DNA from: Batkoa obscura
Lineage: Eukaryota > Entomophthoromycota > Entomophthoromycetes > Entomophthorales > Batkoaceae
Length of the DNA: 64,000 nucleotides
Reading direction: 5' to 3'
NCBI GenBank assembly: GCA_030770535.1
Contig: JASVEC010000006.1
Span: 682,001 to 746,000, forward strand
This document shows positions 47,515 to 57,827 of this stretch, one piece after another. Numbering within the stretch: the stretch's first letter is position 1; every line of letters begins with the position of its first letter. The notes under the pieces are model-generated. The model was not told the origin of the DNA. It worked only from the letters and a program-made list of their open reading frames with translations, and did not search any database. The position numbers were made by a program, and so were the translations under genes.

Positions 47515-47978
47515 TGTGAAATATCGCTTTGTCAGCTCTATGATTGATTACAATATAACAATCACTTAAGTTATTGTGTTCTCAAGTTCAGGCACAATCA
47601 ATTCAGAGTCCCTTATTTTGATTTGCTGTGAGAATTTCTAACTTCACATTGCAAAGAATATTATCTCCTCGTTTTGATATCCATACTTGTTGAAGTATAA
47701 AAGAGATTCTTCAACATGATAACTCGAAGCTTTTTAATTGAATTACTCTCTGATATCGTATCATTAATAAAGCCACTAAGTCTTTCTGACAACATCTTAG
47801 GTAGATTTTACAGTAGTATTGTCTATTCTATTTGTTTTACGTAGTTCATAGCCTATTACATACTATTCTTACTAATTTAAGTCTATCTTAGTTACATAAA
47901 CTAAGACCGTTCGACTCAAGGCTAGTTAATCAAATAAGAGCTGCTTTTAACCCCTACCACTGAGTACCAACTTTGACA
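47515..47978 (-). mobile_element. Solo LTR-like element (fossil), copy 2, inverted to copy 1
   Basis: 464 bp block beginning TGTGAAATATCG and ending CCAACTTTGACA on the plus strand, i.e. TG...CA ends, flanked by the direct repeat CTTT (47511-47514 and 47979-47982). It matches 27531-28050 in opposite orientation, lacking ~50 bp that copy 1 has. No coding region is attached. Read as a second solo LTR of the same family, of similar or slightly younger age. Confidence 0.7.
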
Positions 47979-48164
47979 CTTTGATCTAAATAATTTAAGA
48001 GCATTTTAAAAAAAAAACTAGGTTTAGATATTATTAAACAATTTTATAAAGTTTATTAAGAGTTACTGCTTTTCAGTATTAATTTTTTATATTTAACTTT
48101 TAAAATATATATAAATTACTAAATTTTAAAAAAAATCAGAGTTTAATTTTTAAATAAAAATTAG

Positions 48165-48268
48165 TATGGAGATTTTTTTTTGGTTTCATCACTTTTTCTA
48201 TTTTTTAAGCGCTATTTGAGCGCAAAGATTGTTAGTAAAATTCTTAAACAAAAAAATACATCCCCATA
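48165..48268 (+). mobile_element. MITE copy 9
   Basis: TATGGAGATTTTTTTTTGG ... AAAAAAATACATCCCCATA with TA at both ends. Directly abuts the LTR fossil at 48270-48436, so it may have inserted at or near that element's edge. Confidence 0.88.
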
Positions 48269-48269
48269 T

Positions 48270-48436
48270 CACCGTATTATTTATTTTGTTTGTTTTATAT
48301 AGTTTATAGCTTATTATATACTATTTTTATAAATATAAATTTATTTTAGTTATATAAACTAAAACTTTTTGACTTACAGCCAGTTAATTAAACAAAAACT
48401 GGTTTTAACTCTGACTATTAAATACTGACTTACACA
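48270..48436 (-). mobile_element. LTR-like remnant (fossil), copy 3
   Basis: About 167 bp that align with the terminal third of copy 2 (47800-47978), ending TTACACA against TTTGACA. Differences are mostly C-to-T and G-to-A on the same strand. It is clearly older or more heavily mutated than copies 1 and 2, and incomplete. Confidence 0.6.
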
Positions 48437-48890
48437 AGTATTATTTATTTTATTATTATAAACATTGAACTTTAAAGCATTTACTTAATAGTTACTTATT
48501 TTAGAACTTTATAAGTTTATTATTAATATAAATTTATTATAATAATTTTAAAAAGTTGTTAGCTTTATAATAAAAATAAGTTGATTTAAATAAAATGCTC
48601 AATAAAAATACTTTAAAAAATTAAATTTTTTAATGCATATATACAATTCTATAACTATATTATCCTCTTTATAACCTCCAAGCTCCAATGTGATTATAAA
48701 ATTATCATTGGAGCTCAACCCATTATTACCAAATCTAGAAATTCTATTAATAAAATCTAATCAAATAAAATAATTTTGATAATCAATCTAAGATGCGACT
48801 AACTTTGACATCATAAAAGAATACTTTAATTCTTAAACCTAATAAAAGCTCAACTTGTAAATTTGTAATTGTGAGTTTTTTATATCAAAC
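48437..48890. other. Intergenic, HBS1 5' flank
   Basis: AT-rich; a short palindrome-like pair AGCTCCAATG/CATTGGAGCT lies at about 48689-48716 (a possible stem). No gene seen. Confidence 0.4.
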
Positions 48891-51573
48891 ATGTCCCGCC
48901 ATAGAGATGTACGTAATTTAGATATTGAGGGTAAGTTAAAATGATGATAGAGGAGTAAAAGATAAAATAGAGATAATAATTGATTGGTTATTTTTTTTAG
49001 AAATATTAGAGGAAGATGATTATTACGATGAAGAAGTACCTGCGTTGAGTGCAGAAGATGAAGGTAAGTTAGTTCTTTATAACTGATCAATATTAATCGA
49101 ATAAACTGTATTAATCCCCTCTTTTCTCTTTTTTTTTATAAAAGGTAAAATGCGGTTAGGAGTGGAGTCTATTTATACCATATTAGGAGAGGATGTTGAA
49201 TTAAATAGAGATATTATTGAAGAAACATTATGGTATTATTATTTTGATATTGAAGCTTCAGTAGATTATTTGCTAAGTAAGTTATCCTTGGATTGGATAA
49301 ATGAAAGCTTTTTGGATGATTGATTGATTGATTTTTAATTTTTTATAGAGGAAATATCGAATAAGAAAAAACAAGACAAGAAAAAAGAAAATAAAGGTAA
49401 AAGGTTTATTAGTAGATGAATAGGCTGTAACGGTTATTAATAATAAATAGTAAAAGTAGAAATAAAACCAAAAGTAGTAAAGAAAGAAGTTAAAAAGGAA
49501 GATAAAGGGACAACGAAAGGTAAGAATGAGATTTAAATTATTGTATAATCAATTTGCTTATTTAATTTAAACAGACCAGAAAACTTCTAAAAATAAAGTA
49601 TCTCAATTAGAGATGGATTTATCAGCAATGAATTTAGATACATCCGAAATAAAACGACCTGCATCACCACCCGTAATAAATAAAAAAATTAATGTTATTA
49701 ACGAGTTTAAGAAAAGAGATATCCAGAAACCAAACATTAATTTAGTTATAGTAGGTAAATATAAGCAACATTATTATTTAATATAATAAATTTATGGTTT
49801 AATGTTTTATTGATCTATTTTAATTAAATAGGTCATGTAGATAGTGGTAAATCAACTTTAATGGGACATATACTTTATCAAGTGGGTAAAGTAGATGAAA
49901 GAACAATGAAAAAATATCCTTTTTATTATTATTAATTATAATATATAGTGTAATATAAATTTGATCCTTAACTTTTAACTTACGTTTGAAAGAGAAAGTG
50001 AAAAATTAGGCAAAAAGTCATTTGCTTATGCTTGGGTGTTAGATGAAACAAGTGAGGAAAGGGAGAGGTAATGAAAAATAAATAAATTAATAAGAAACTT
50101 CGACGAATTTGATTTTTAATATGATTCTAAATAGAGGTGTTACTGTTGATATAGCGACCTCTGAATTTACGACAGAAAATCGCCATTTTACTATCTTGGA
50201 TGCACCAGGTCATCAAGATTTTATACCTAATATGATATCAGGAGCTGCACAGGTTAGATCATATTAATTAAGGTTATAAGAAAAATCTAATATAATTGAA
50301 TTAAATATAGGCCGATGCAGCTATTTTGGTTGTAAACTCATCTCAAGGAGAATTTGAAACTGGGTTTTCTAAAGGTGGACAAACTAAAGAGCATGCTTTA
50401 TTAATAAGATCATTAGGGGTTAAACAAGTTGCTATTGCAGTTAATAAATTAGATATGGTAAGTATTTATTAGTAGTTGAATATATTCTTAGCAATATGTT
50501 AATTTTGGTTTTAATATTAGTGTGACTGGGATGAAGGAAGATATCAAGAGATAGTAACAAAATTAATAGAATTTATGACACAAGCAGGATTTGATCCAAA
50601 AAATTTAACATTCATACCAATATCTGGGTTAAAAGGAGATAATTTAGTTAATTCAATTAAAGATAGGCAGCATCCATTAAACTTATGGTATAAAGGCCCG
50701 CCTTTATTAGATGTTATTGGTAATTCATTATAATATATAATTAGTGTATTAATAATATAATGATAACTAATACAATATATTTTATTTTATTTTATTTTAT
50801 ATAAATAGATAGATTCCGACCCCCAAGTCGACCAATTGAATTGCCTTTACGTATACCTGTAGCTGATTTTTTTAAAGGTGGATTAGGTAGTAGTTCAGGT
50901 GTTACTGTATCTGGTAGAATTGTGCAAGGTAACGTACAAATTGGTGATATATTATATGCTTTACCAGGGGATGAAAAAGGTATTGTTAAAGTTATTGAAG
51001 TTAACGATAATTCAGTTCCTTGGGCTGTAGCTGGGGATTCTGTAAGTGTTACGTTGGGGAATATTGATTTGATTCAATTTAGGTAAGATTTACTATATTA
51101 ATATAATTGTATAATGTAATGATTAATATATTATACTATATTAGATCTGGCACTGTTTTATGCCTGCAAAGTTCCATGATCTCCACTACCAATGTCTTTT
51201 TAGCACAAATATTAACTTTTGATACGAATGTACCAATTACCAATGGTTATCCAATTATTATTCATTATCAAAGTTTAAATATTAGTGGCTATATTACTAA
51301 ATTAGTTAATCTTTTGGATAAATCTACGGGAAAGACAATTAAAAACAACCCAAGACATTTACCAAGGAATTCAACAGCTACTGTACAAATTAAAACAGAT
51401 ACAGTGTTGGCTATTGAACCGTTTAATCAATGTAAAGAATTAGGTAGAATTGCTTTGAGAAACTCGGGTAATACAATTGCAGCAGGAATCGTCCTAAAGG
51501 TAAGGGTTTTTTTGAATCAATTAGTTTGAGTTATTTATTAATGTTTATTTAGGTTTTACCACAGATTATTTGA
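48891..51573 (+). CDS. HBS1: Hbs1, ribosome-rescue GTPase
   Basis: About 13 exons, ATG at 48891, stop TGA 51571-51573. The acidic N-terminus carries an HBS1_N domain ([42 protein letters not shown]), then a Lys-rich linker. The EF1A-like GTPase has [20 protein letters not shown] (G1), [15 protein letters not shown] (G2), [25 protein letters not shown] (G3), NKLDM (G4) and PISGLKGDN (G5); domains 2 and 3 follow ([24 protein letters not shown] ... [18 protein letters not shown]). Hbs1 works with Dom34 to dissociate stalled ribosomes in no-go and non-stop decay. The order with HBS1_N separates it from EF1A, eRF3 and SKI7. One intron, 49914-49983, is of U12 AT-AC type; the rest are ordinary GT-AG introns. 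Confidence 0.94.
49914..49983 (+). other. U12-type AT-AC intron in HBS1
   Basis: The donor is ATATCCTTT, the exact minor-spliceosome AT-AC consensus. TCCTTAAC at 49965-49972 matches the U12 branch site, 11-12 nt before the acceptor, which is TTAC. Removing 49914-49983 joins ...ATG AAA AA to G TTT GAA AGA, giving [20 protein letters not shown], the expected conserved Hbs1 sequence. No GT-AG choice in the neighbourhood keeps that frame. Confidence 0.88.
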
Positions 51574-51701
51574 TTGTAATTGAATTAGCAATAAAAGACT
51601 TAGGTTTATTATTGTATGTTTTATCTAGATTCTAGTTAGTTTTAGCGTGCTTACTTGAAAATTTAAAAATGCTCAAATAAAGTTTGATATCAAATAATTT
51701 A

Positions 51702-51781
51702 TTAAAATAAAATAAAATAAAATAAAATAAAATAAAATAAAATAAAATAAAATAAAATAAAATAAAATAAAATAAAATAAA
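51702..51781. repeat. (TAAAA)n microsatellite
   Basis: About 16 perfect pentanucleotide units, between the 3' ends of HBS1 and the FRA10AC1-like gene, which converge here. Confidence 0.95.
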
Positions 51782-51853
51782 TACTCAATACAATAATCTT
51801 AATATTCTTTTATTATAATTTAATTTAACGTTGAAATAAGGATGCTCCTAAGT

Positions 51854-52626
51854 TTAATCTTCCCTTCCACTCTTACTTTTCTCCCCCCTATCTGCATCCT
51901 CCTCATCTACCTTCTTCCCAACTTCTTTTTTATAATTTAATTTCTTTGAACATTTTCTACATAGGGTAACTTTAACTAAGGCATTTTTCTTTTCTCCATT
52001 TTCGAAAAAAGCAAAATCAACTTCCCATTTTCTTAGCTCCTTCTTTTTATCACAATCTAAATTACCACATGTTTTTTCCCCCTTTCTAGATATAACCTCA
52101 GCTTCGGTTCGCCACCTCAAAGCTATCTAATAAAGAGAGAGTGTGGTTAATATTAGAATTGGAGATTTTTTTTGCAAGGGAGAGCAAATAAATTAATGAT
52201 TTAAAACCATTACTTACTTTTCCTTCTTTATAATACTTTAAGTTAGCCAAACAATATTCTCGATATAATTTTGAGTTATAATTTTCATAGACCCTTTTTT
52301 CCCATGTTTTTAAAGATTCTTTATTCTCTTCCTCTTTATCTTCCTCTCGCTCCTCATCTTCTTCATCTTCTGGCAAAAATCTAATACATCTTAAAAACAC
52401 ATCTCAGTAAATCAATTAATCATCTTTTACCTATATTGTTCTTTTATTATATCCAATTCCGTTTTTAAATTATTTTTAGAATGATATGTTTTATCAATTA
52501 ATTTTTTATCTACTTTATAATTCTTTGAGATTTCTCGATACTCTCTTTCATGTTGTAATGGCCGCTGATTAAGCTTCTATTAGCTTCATTATGGATTATC
52601 TTTTTTATATGGCTTACTTTACTCAT
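51854..52626 (-). CDS. FRA10AC1-like spliceosome-associated protein
   Basis: Four exons on the minus strand. The first codes only MSK (ATG at 52626), then a 41-nt intron leads to KLNQRPLQHEREYREISKNYKVDKKLIDKTYHSKNNLKTELDIIKEQYR. Next come CIRFLPEDEEDEEREEDKEEENKESLKTWEKRVYENYNSKLYREYCLANLKYYKEGK and ALRWRTEAEVISRKGEKTCGNLDCDKKKELRKWEVDFAFFENGEKKNALVKVTLCRKCSKKLNYKKE. The WEKR...KEYC.ADL.RYKE..FG.RWR.E.EVI..KG...C....C and C..CS.KLN patterns, with four Cys for a zinc site, are those of FRA10AC1, found in the late spliceosome. The C-tail is short and acidic/basic. It converges with HBS1 and diverges from DCN1 (start codons 186 bp apart). Confidence 0.88.
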
Positions 52627-52811
52627 TTTTTATGATATCTTATTACAAAGAGATGTAAAATAAATATCAGATTCTTTAGTTTATTTTATAACTCATAATG
52701 GTTATTAAACCAATCAATTAAAAGTTCAAGGATTTCGTAATAAAAAAACAAGTTTATCAAATTCAATAAAAGATTTAATTTCATTTTGTTAAATTCTAAA
52801 TCATATAAAAG

Positions 52812-54148
52812 ATGAGAGTAAATACGCCATATCCTTCGCACTTACACCCCAGATACTAATTATACTATATAGAGCACTTCCGAACAACAAAAAACAATTA
52901 AAGATTTTATAAGTGTTACACAAACTAGGTAAGGAAATCAATCCATTTCAACACTCTCTTCCATCTCTAACATAGAACTAACTCCAATCCCTTATATAGT
53001 GAAACTACAGCCAAAAATTATTTAAAAAGTAATAGTTGGAATTTAGAAGCTTCTGTCAATGCATTTTTTGGTAAACATCCAAATCGAATGGAAATTGCTT
53101 CTCAAAGTAAAAGTATTTTTGCTTTAGAGGCTTTGTTTGAGGAATATAAAGGTAAATTTAATAGTATACTTTTTATTTGTTGAAGAAATAGATAAATAGA
53201 ATGAATGATTGAAGCAAAAGGAATGAGTTTGTGTATAAAGGGATCTTAATTAATCATTTTAATTTATTTAGAACCCAATGAAGATTTAATCTTAGTAGAT
53301 GGTACTATCAAATACTGTGAGGATTTAGAAGTTGATCCAACTGATATCGTTATGTTAGTTGTATCTTATGAACTAAATTGTGAAACGATGTGCGAATTTA
53401 AAAAGGATCCTTTTATCTCAGGATGGAAGGAACTAAAGTAAACCTTTTTTTGAGTTTTTTTAAATTATATGCTTTAATGATTGATATATTAATTCATTTA
53501 TTATTTAGTTGTTTTAGTTTAGAAGATATGAAAAACAAATTGCCATATTTAAGAGAAAAATTAAATGATCAAGCTTATTTTAAAAAAATATATTTATATG
53601 CTTTTACCTTTGGGAAAAATCAAGGGCAAAGATCATTAAGTAAGTTGAATTCTATAAATTTATATAATTATTTAGGAAATATTATTTTATCTTAATTTGT
53701 TAATATATAAAATTATTTTTATTAGATTATGAAACTGCAATTGGATTATGGAAACTATTGTTAGAAGGGAGATATCCACATTTAGAATTGTGGTGCCAAT
53801 TTGTATTAGAAGAACATAAAAAAGCAATTTCTAAAGATGTTTGGAATTTGGTAAGTTATGAAATTTAATTTATCCATGCTACTATATTAATTTTATTAGT
53901 TTCTAGATTTTACTACAACTGTTGATTTAGAATTTAAAGAATATGATGAATTGAGTAAGTTTTTTTTAAATCCTTTTCAATTGTTCTGTAATTTTTAATT
54001 TTTGATTCTATAGGTGCTTGGCCCGTACTTTATGATCAAGTAAGTGTCCTTTTTTTTAAATATGATTTTTGTTATGGGTTGATGTTATTTGTGCTAATAC
54101 TTTCTTTTATAGTTTGTTGAATATGCTCGTAAAAAGATTGCTAATTAG
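52812..54148 (+). CDS. DCN1: DCN1-like cullin neddylation factor
   Basis: Eight or so exons. The first is tiny (ATG AGA, 52812-52817), followed by an intron with a TACTAAT branch site (52818-52872) and STSEQQKTIKDFISVTQT, a UBA-type start; NYLKSNSWNLEASVNAFFGK completes the UBA domain. The PONY (DUF298) domain follows: SIFALEALFEEYKEPNEDLILVDGTIKYCEDLEVDPTDIVMLV, then the helical end AIGLWKLLLEGRYPHLELWCQFVLEEHKKAISKDVWNLFLDFTTTV and WPVLYDQFVEYARKKIAN. D-A-W-P-x-x-x-D-x-F-V-E is the cullin-binding DAD-patch area, here SAWPVLYDQFVEYAR. DCN1 binds Ubc12 and cullin and speeds NEDD8 transfer, switching on cullin-RING ligases. Stop TAG 54146-54148. Confidence 0.92.
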
Positions 54149-54606
54149 TTTTTAAATAAAAAATTCAAAAAAATGAATGAATTTAAATTTAAATGTTGAG
54201 TTTAAATTCATGTTGCATTGTTATTTAGTGTTTAGTATATAAATTATCCAGTCAAAATTGATGTTTTTAGTCTGTATAATATGAATATATCTTTCCATTA
54301 TTTAAGTCACTATAATAATTTTTATATAAATCTAAATGAATTTATTAGCAGAATAATGATTTATATTTAAGTAAAAAGAATATGCTTTAAAATACTAAAT
54401 GAGATTTTTTACTGTCGTGTTAAAATTAAAAATATTATTCTTTATATCTTAATAACAATAAAAAGTGATGTACTTATTCAAATAATTCTTAATAAGAGAT
54501 AAGCAACAAGGATCGACAAGTTGTTTGATTCAATTAGAAACACTTTAAAAATCACAAACCTATAAATAACTAAGCTCAATAACACCATTCACTTCCTTAT
54601 AAATGA
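54149..54606. other. Intergenic between convergent genes
   Basis: AT-rich 3' flanks of DCN1 and the KIAA1143-like gene; nothing recognised. Confidence 0.4.
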
Positions 54607-55166
54607 CTATTCCTCATCAAACGATAGAAGTACCTGTTTCTTCTTTTTCTTTTTAGTATCTTTTTTATTATTTTTATTTATTTTTTCCACTTTTTCTACT
54701 TTATCTCCCTCTTTTGAGTTTTCAATATCAGATTTTCTTTTTTTTGATCGAAACAATATTCTACCATCTTTATCAATAGCTGCTGTTTTTTCTTCTTCTG
54801 GTAAGTCTTTTAATTCTTTTTTGACTTCTTCTACTTCTGGTTTTAATTTACCTTGAATATCGTATAAGGAATTGATTATTTAATAGCAAGAGTTAAATTA
54901 CCTTGAGCAACATAGTGCTTCTTTAATTCATATTCATTCAAGTGTTTATCCTCATTTAAAACTACAATCTGGGGTCTTTCTTCCACTTTTTCTGATAGAA
55001 AGTCGTCTTTTTCTTCTTCGTAATCATCCTCATTATCATGACGTATCTTATCTCGAATATCCGGTTTTTTATGATCTCCCATCAAATTTTTTAAAAAATT
55101 AGGTACATTTTTGACATATGTCATACCCTGTTTAAGCTGATATGGCGTTAGTTTATCTTCAGACAT
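54607..55166 (-). CDS. KIAA1143/DUF4604-like nuclear protein
   Basis: Two exons, ATG at 55166, a ~50-nt intron (54852-54902), stop TAG 54607-54609. The N-terminus TPYQLKQGMTYVKNVPNFLKNLMGDHKKPDI matches the 'VSYVRP.EP.FL..FK..VGY' start of KIAA1143. RPQIVVLNEDKHLNEYELKKH parallels the 'PQVVVLKKGDLS.EE' motif, and the end, DGRILFRSKKRKS ... KKQVLLSFDEE, matches 'GRI.YR' and 'LLSFD.ED'. These four blocks in order make the assignment good. The family is conserved from fungi to man but of unknown molecular role; the charged, disordered sequence suggests a nuclear protein. Confidence 0.82.
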
Positions 55167-55398
55167 GGTAGATATTGAATTTTAAATCCTTTAAGCAATG
55201 TTAATTCAAAAGCTTAGCCTGAATCCAAATCTCAAGAATAAATAAAAATTTTAAATAACCTAAATTGGTAGGTATGATTGGTTCTAAATTTCAATTGAAT
55301 TCCAAATTAATGGGAAGTTTTGCAAAAATTTCTCTTTTTTTTGTTTTTTATTAAGTTTATAAATAGAAGTTTAATATCATTATATATCAAAAAAAAAT

Positions 55399-56933
55399 AT
55401 GGATCCCAATTATATGTATCAACAACAAGCTGGACAACAAGCAGCATATGGATATTCTGCTCCACAAGCTAATATGGAAGGCCAACGTTCTCTTTATGTG
55501 GGTAATTTAGATCCTAAAGTCACTGAATTTATGTTATCCGATATATTCTCTACTATTGGTCCTGTTGTTTCTGTAAAGATTATTCCTGATAAGGCAGTAA
55601 GTGAACTATGCAAATTCATTGTGAGATAAGGTTGTTGATTAATGGTATTTTTTTTAGATTACTGGTGGACCAAACTATGGCTTTGTTGAAATGATAGATA
55701 CAATGAGAGCTGATGCTGCTCTTCAAAGTTTAAATGGGCGTAAAATCTTTGGCTTAGTAATAAGCTTTATCATTTAAGAAAGCAAACATAATATTAATTT
55801 GCTTTTATAGGAAATTCGTGTTAACTGGGCTTTTGCTTCTGGTTCCGGTGTTCAAAAAGAAGACACTTCAAGTATTATTTTTTCTAGTTTTTTTTTGCTT
55901 TTTATACTAATACCTATTCTAGATCATTATCATATCTTCGTTGGTGATTTAAGTCCAGAAGTAGATGATGCTGCTTTATCCAAAGCGTTTACTGTATTTG
56001 GTAGTATGTCGTAAGTTAATTCAACATAATATCAATAATATCAATAATAAATAAATTAATAGCGACGCACGTGTTATGTGGGATATTGGTTCAAGAAAAT
56101 CACGTGGTTATGGATTTATTGCATTCCGTGAAAAAGCCGATGCAGAAAAAGCAATTACTACAATGAATGGCGAGTTTTTAGGAGCTAGATCTATTCGAGT
56201 TAATTGGGCTAACCATAAAGGTGCTGCTGCTCAAACCAAATCAGGTTTAGAAAACAGTCTTTCTTATGATCAAGTAGTTTCTCAAGCTTCACCAACAAAT
56301 ACAACTGTTTATTTAGGCAATCTCCCTCCTTATACAACTCGTAAATTTTGTTATTATATCATTTATTTTTTTATATTGATATTTTTTATTTTATTTAGAG
56401 GATCATATTCTTCCCTTTTTCCATATTTATGGTTATGTAGTGGAAATGAGAGTTCAAGCTGATAGAGGTTTTGCTTTTGTGAAGTAATTTTTATTCCATT
56501 TTATTTCAATATGAATATTGACATTTTTTAGATTAAGTACTCATGAACAAGCTGCTGCTGCTATTGTTGGACTTCAAGGTACCCCAATTAATGGTAGACC
56601 AGTCAAAGTAAATTACTATTTGTTATAATATTATAATTAAATATACTAATGATTTAATAGTGTTCATGGGGTAAAGATAAGCCTAATGAGCTTGGATATC
56701 AACCACCAAGCCAATCAAGTAATTTTCAATATCAACCTTATGGAGGACAAGCCCCAGCTTATGGAGGAGCACCAAATTATTCAGTGCCAGATAGTAGTAA
56801 TATGAATGCAGCAGCTAATCCATCAGGATATGATGGATATGGCTATGGTTATAATCAATATTATAGTGCGTATGGTGGATATCAAGGTGGATACCCTAAT
56901 TCTGGACAAAACCCTAATGGCGGTGGCCAGTAA
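55399..56933 (+). CDS. PUB1: TIA1/Pub1-type RNA-binding protein, three RRMs
   Basis: About seven exons, ATG at 55399, stop TAA 56931-56933. A short Gln-rich start leads to RRM1 ([33 protein letters not shown] ... [22 protein letters not shown]), RRM2 ([59 protein letters not shown]) and RRM3 ([13 protein letters not shown] ... [37 protein letters not shown]). RNP1 and RNP2 aromatic residues are present in all three. CSWGKDKP after RRM3 is typical of Pub1/TIA1. The tail is Gln/Tyr/Gly-rich and prion-like ([19 protein letters not shown]). These proteins bind U-rich mRNA and gather in stress granules. Better conserved and less AT-rich than the neighbours. Confidence 0.93.
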
Positions 56934-57827
56934 AAAAGGTTTAATTTCTTTTTTTCTAAGAGTTTTTATTACTTTATAGGCTCTCTTGTGCCATAGATTT
57001 TTAAATTCGTACAACTATTGAAAATTAACATAATAATTTTGTAATCAATGCTCAATTATTATTATTATAATTTTGAATTGTTTTATAAAAAAATTGATCT
57101 TTTTAAGCTATTTTTAATAAATTTTCTTAAGATTTTTTTTATTTATCTTTGTAATTATATTTATTGTTTATAATATTTAACCATAAACTTTTTTAGTTAA
57201 GGGCGAATGTTAAACTGGTTCTGAAGGAAGTCCCCCTTGTTAATAAGTTCTAGGATTCTAAATTATTGATTACTGTCACTCATGTAACTAGATATGCTTG
57301 TGTCGAATTAGATTGATTGGCTATGGGTAAGTCTTATAAAAAGTCAACCTCAATTAAATGAATTATATAACTATGTTAGGAATAGTTAAGTTAGTGAAAT
57401 AGTTACATTATTTTCTTTTAAAACAAAGGGCATTATTCAACTTGGGTACAAAGAAATAAGAGTTGTTAACAGTAAGAACAAAGTAATAAATAAATAGTTG
57501 TAATTATAATAGTACAATGTTTTTAAATTATTATTGCGTTATTAAAATATTAAAAATAAATCAATGTAATTACTTGTGTTACATATACTAAAGCATAATG
57601 TGTGGAACCATATGCAAATAGTTTTATGAAAAAAAGCGCTGTTTTTAATGCACTCATATCTTATTTACATTCCTTATACTTCAAGTAAAATTTATATAAA
57701 AAAATCCAAAAATAAAATATTAAAATCACATACAAAATGACATTATAAAATAATATAAAATTTAATAAATGTATTAAAAATTGAAAAAGGTTTTAAATAA
57801 AAAAATATTTTAAAAATAGACAAGAAA
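56934..57827. other. Intergenic with an unexplained less AT-rich block
   Basis: From about 57200 to 57380 the base mix is clearly less AT-rich than the flanks (for example GGTTCTGAAGGAAGTCCCCC near 57218), with no open frame. It may be a non-coding RNA, a mobile-element remnant or dead coding sequence. The rest is plain AT-rich spacer. Confidence 0.35.

Noticed and set aside
57240-57330. Possible snRNA or tRNA-like element
   Set aside because: No Sm site, cap-proximal motif or cloverleaf could be made out; left as unexplained sequence.
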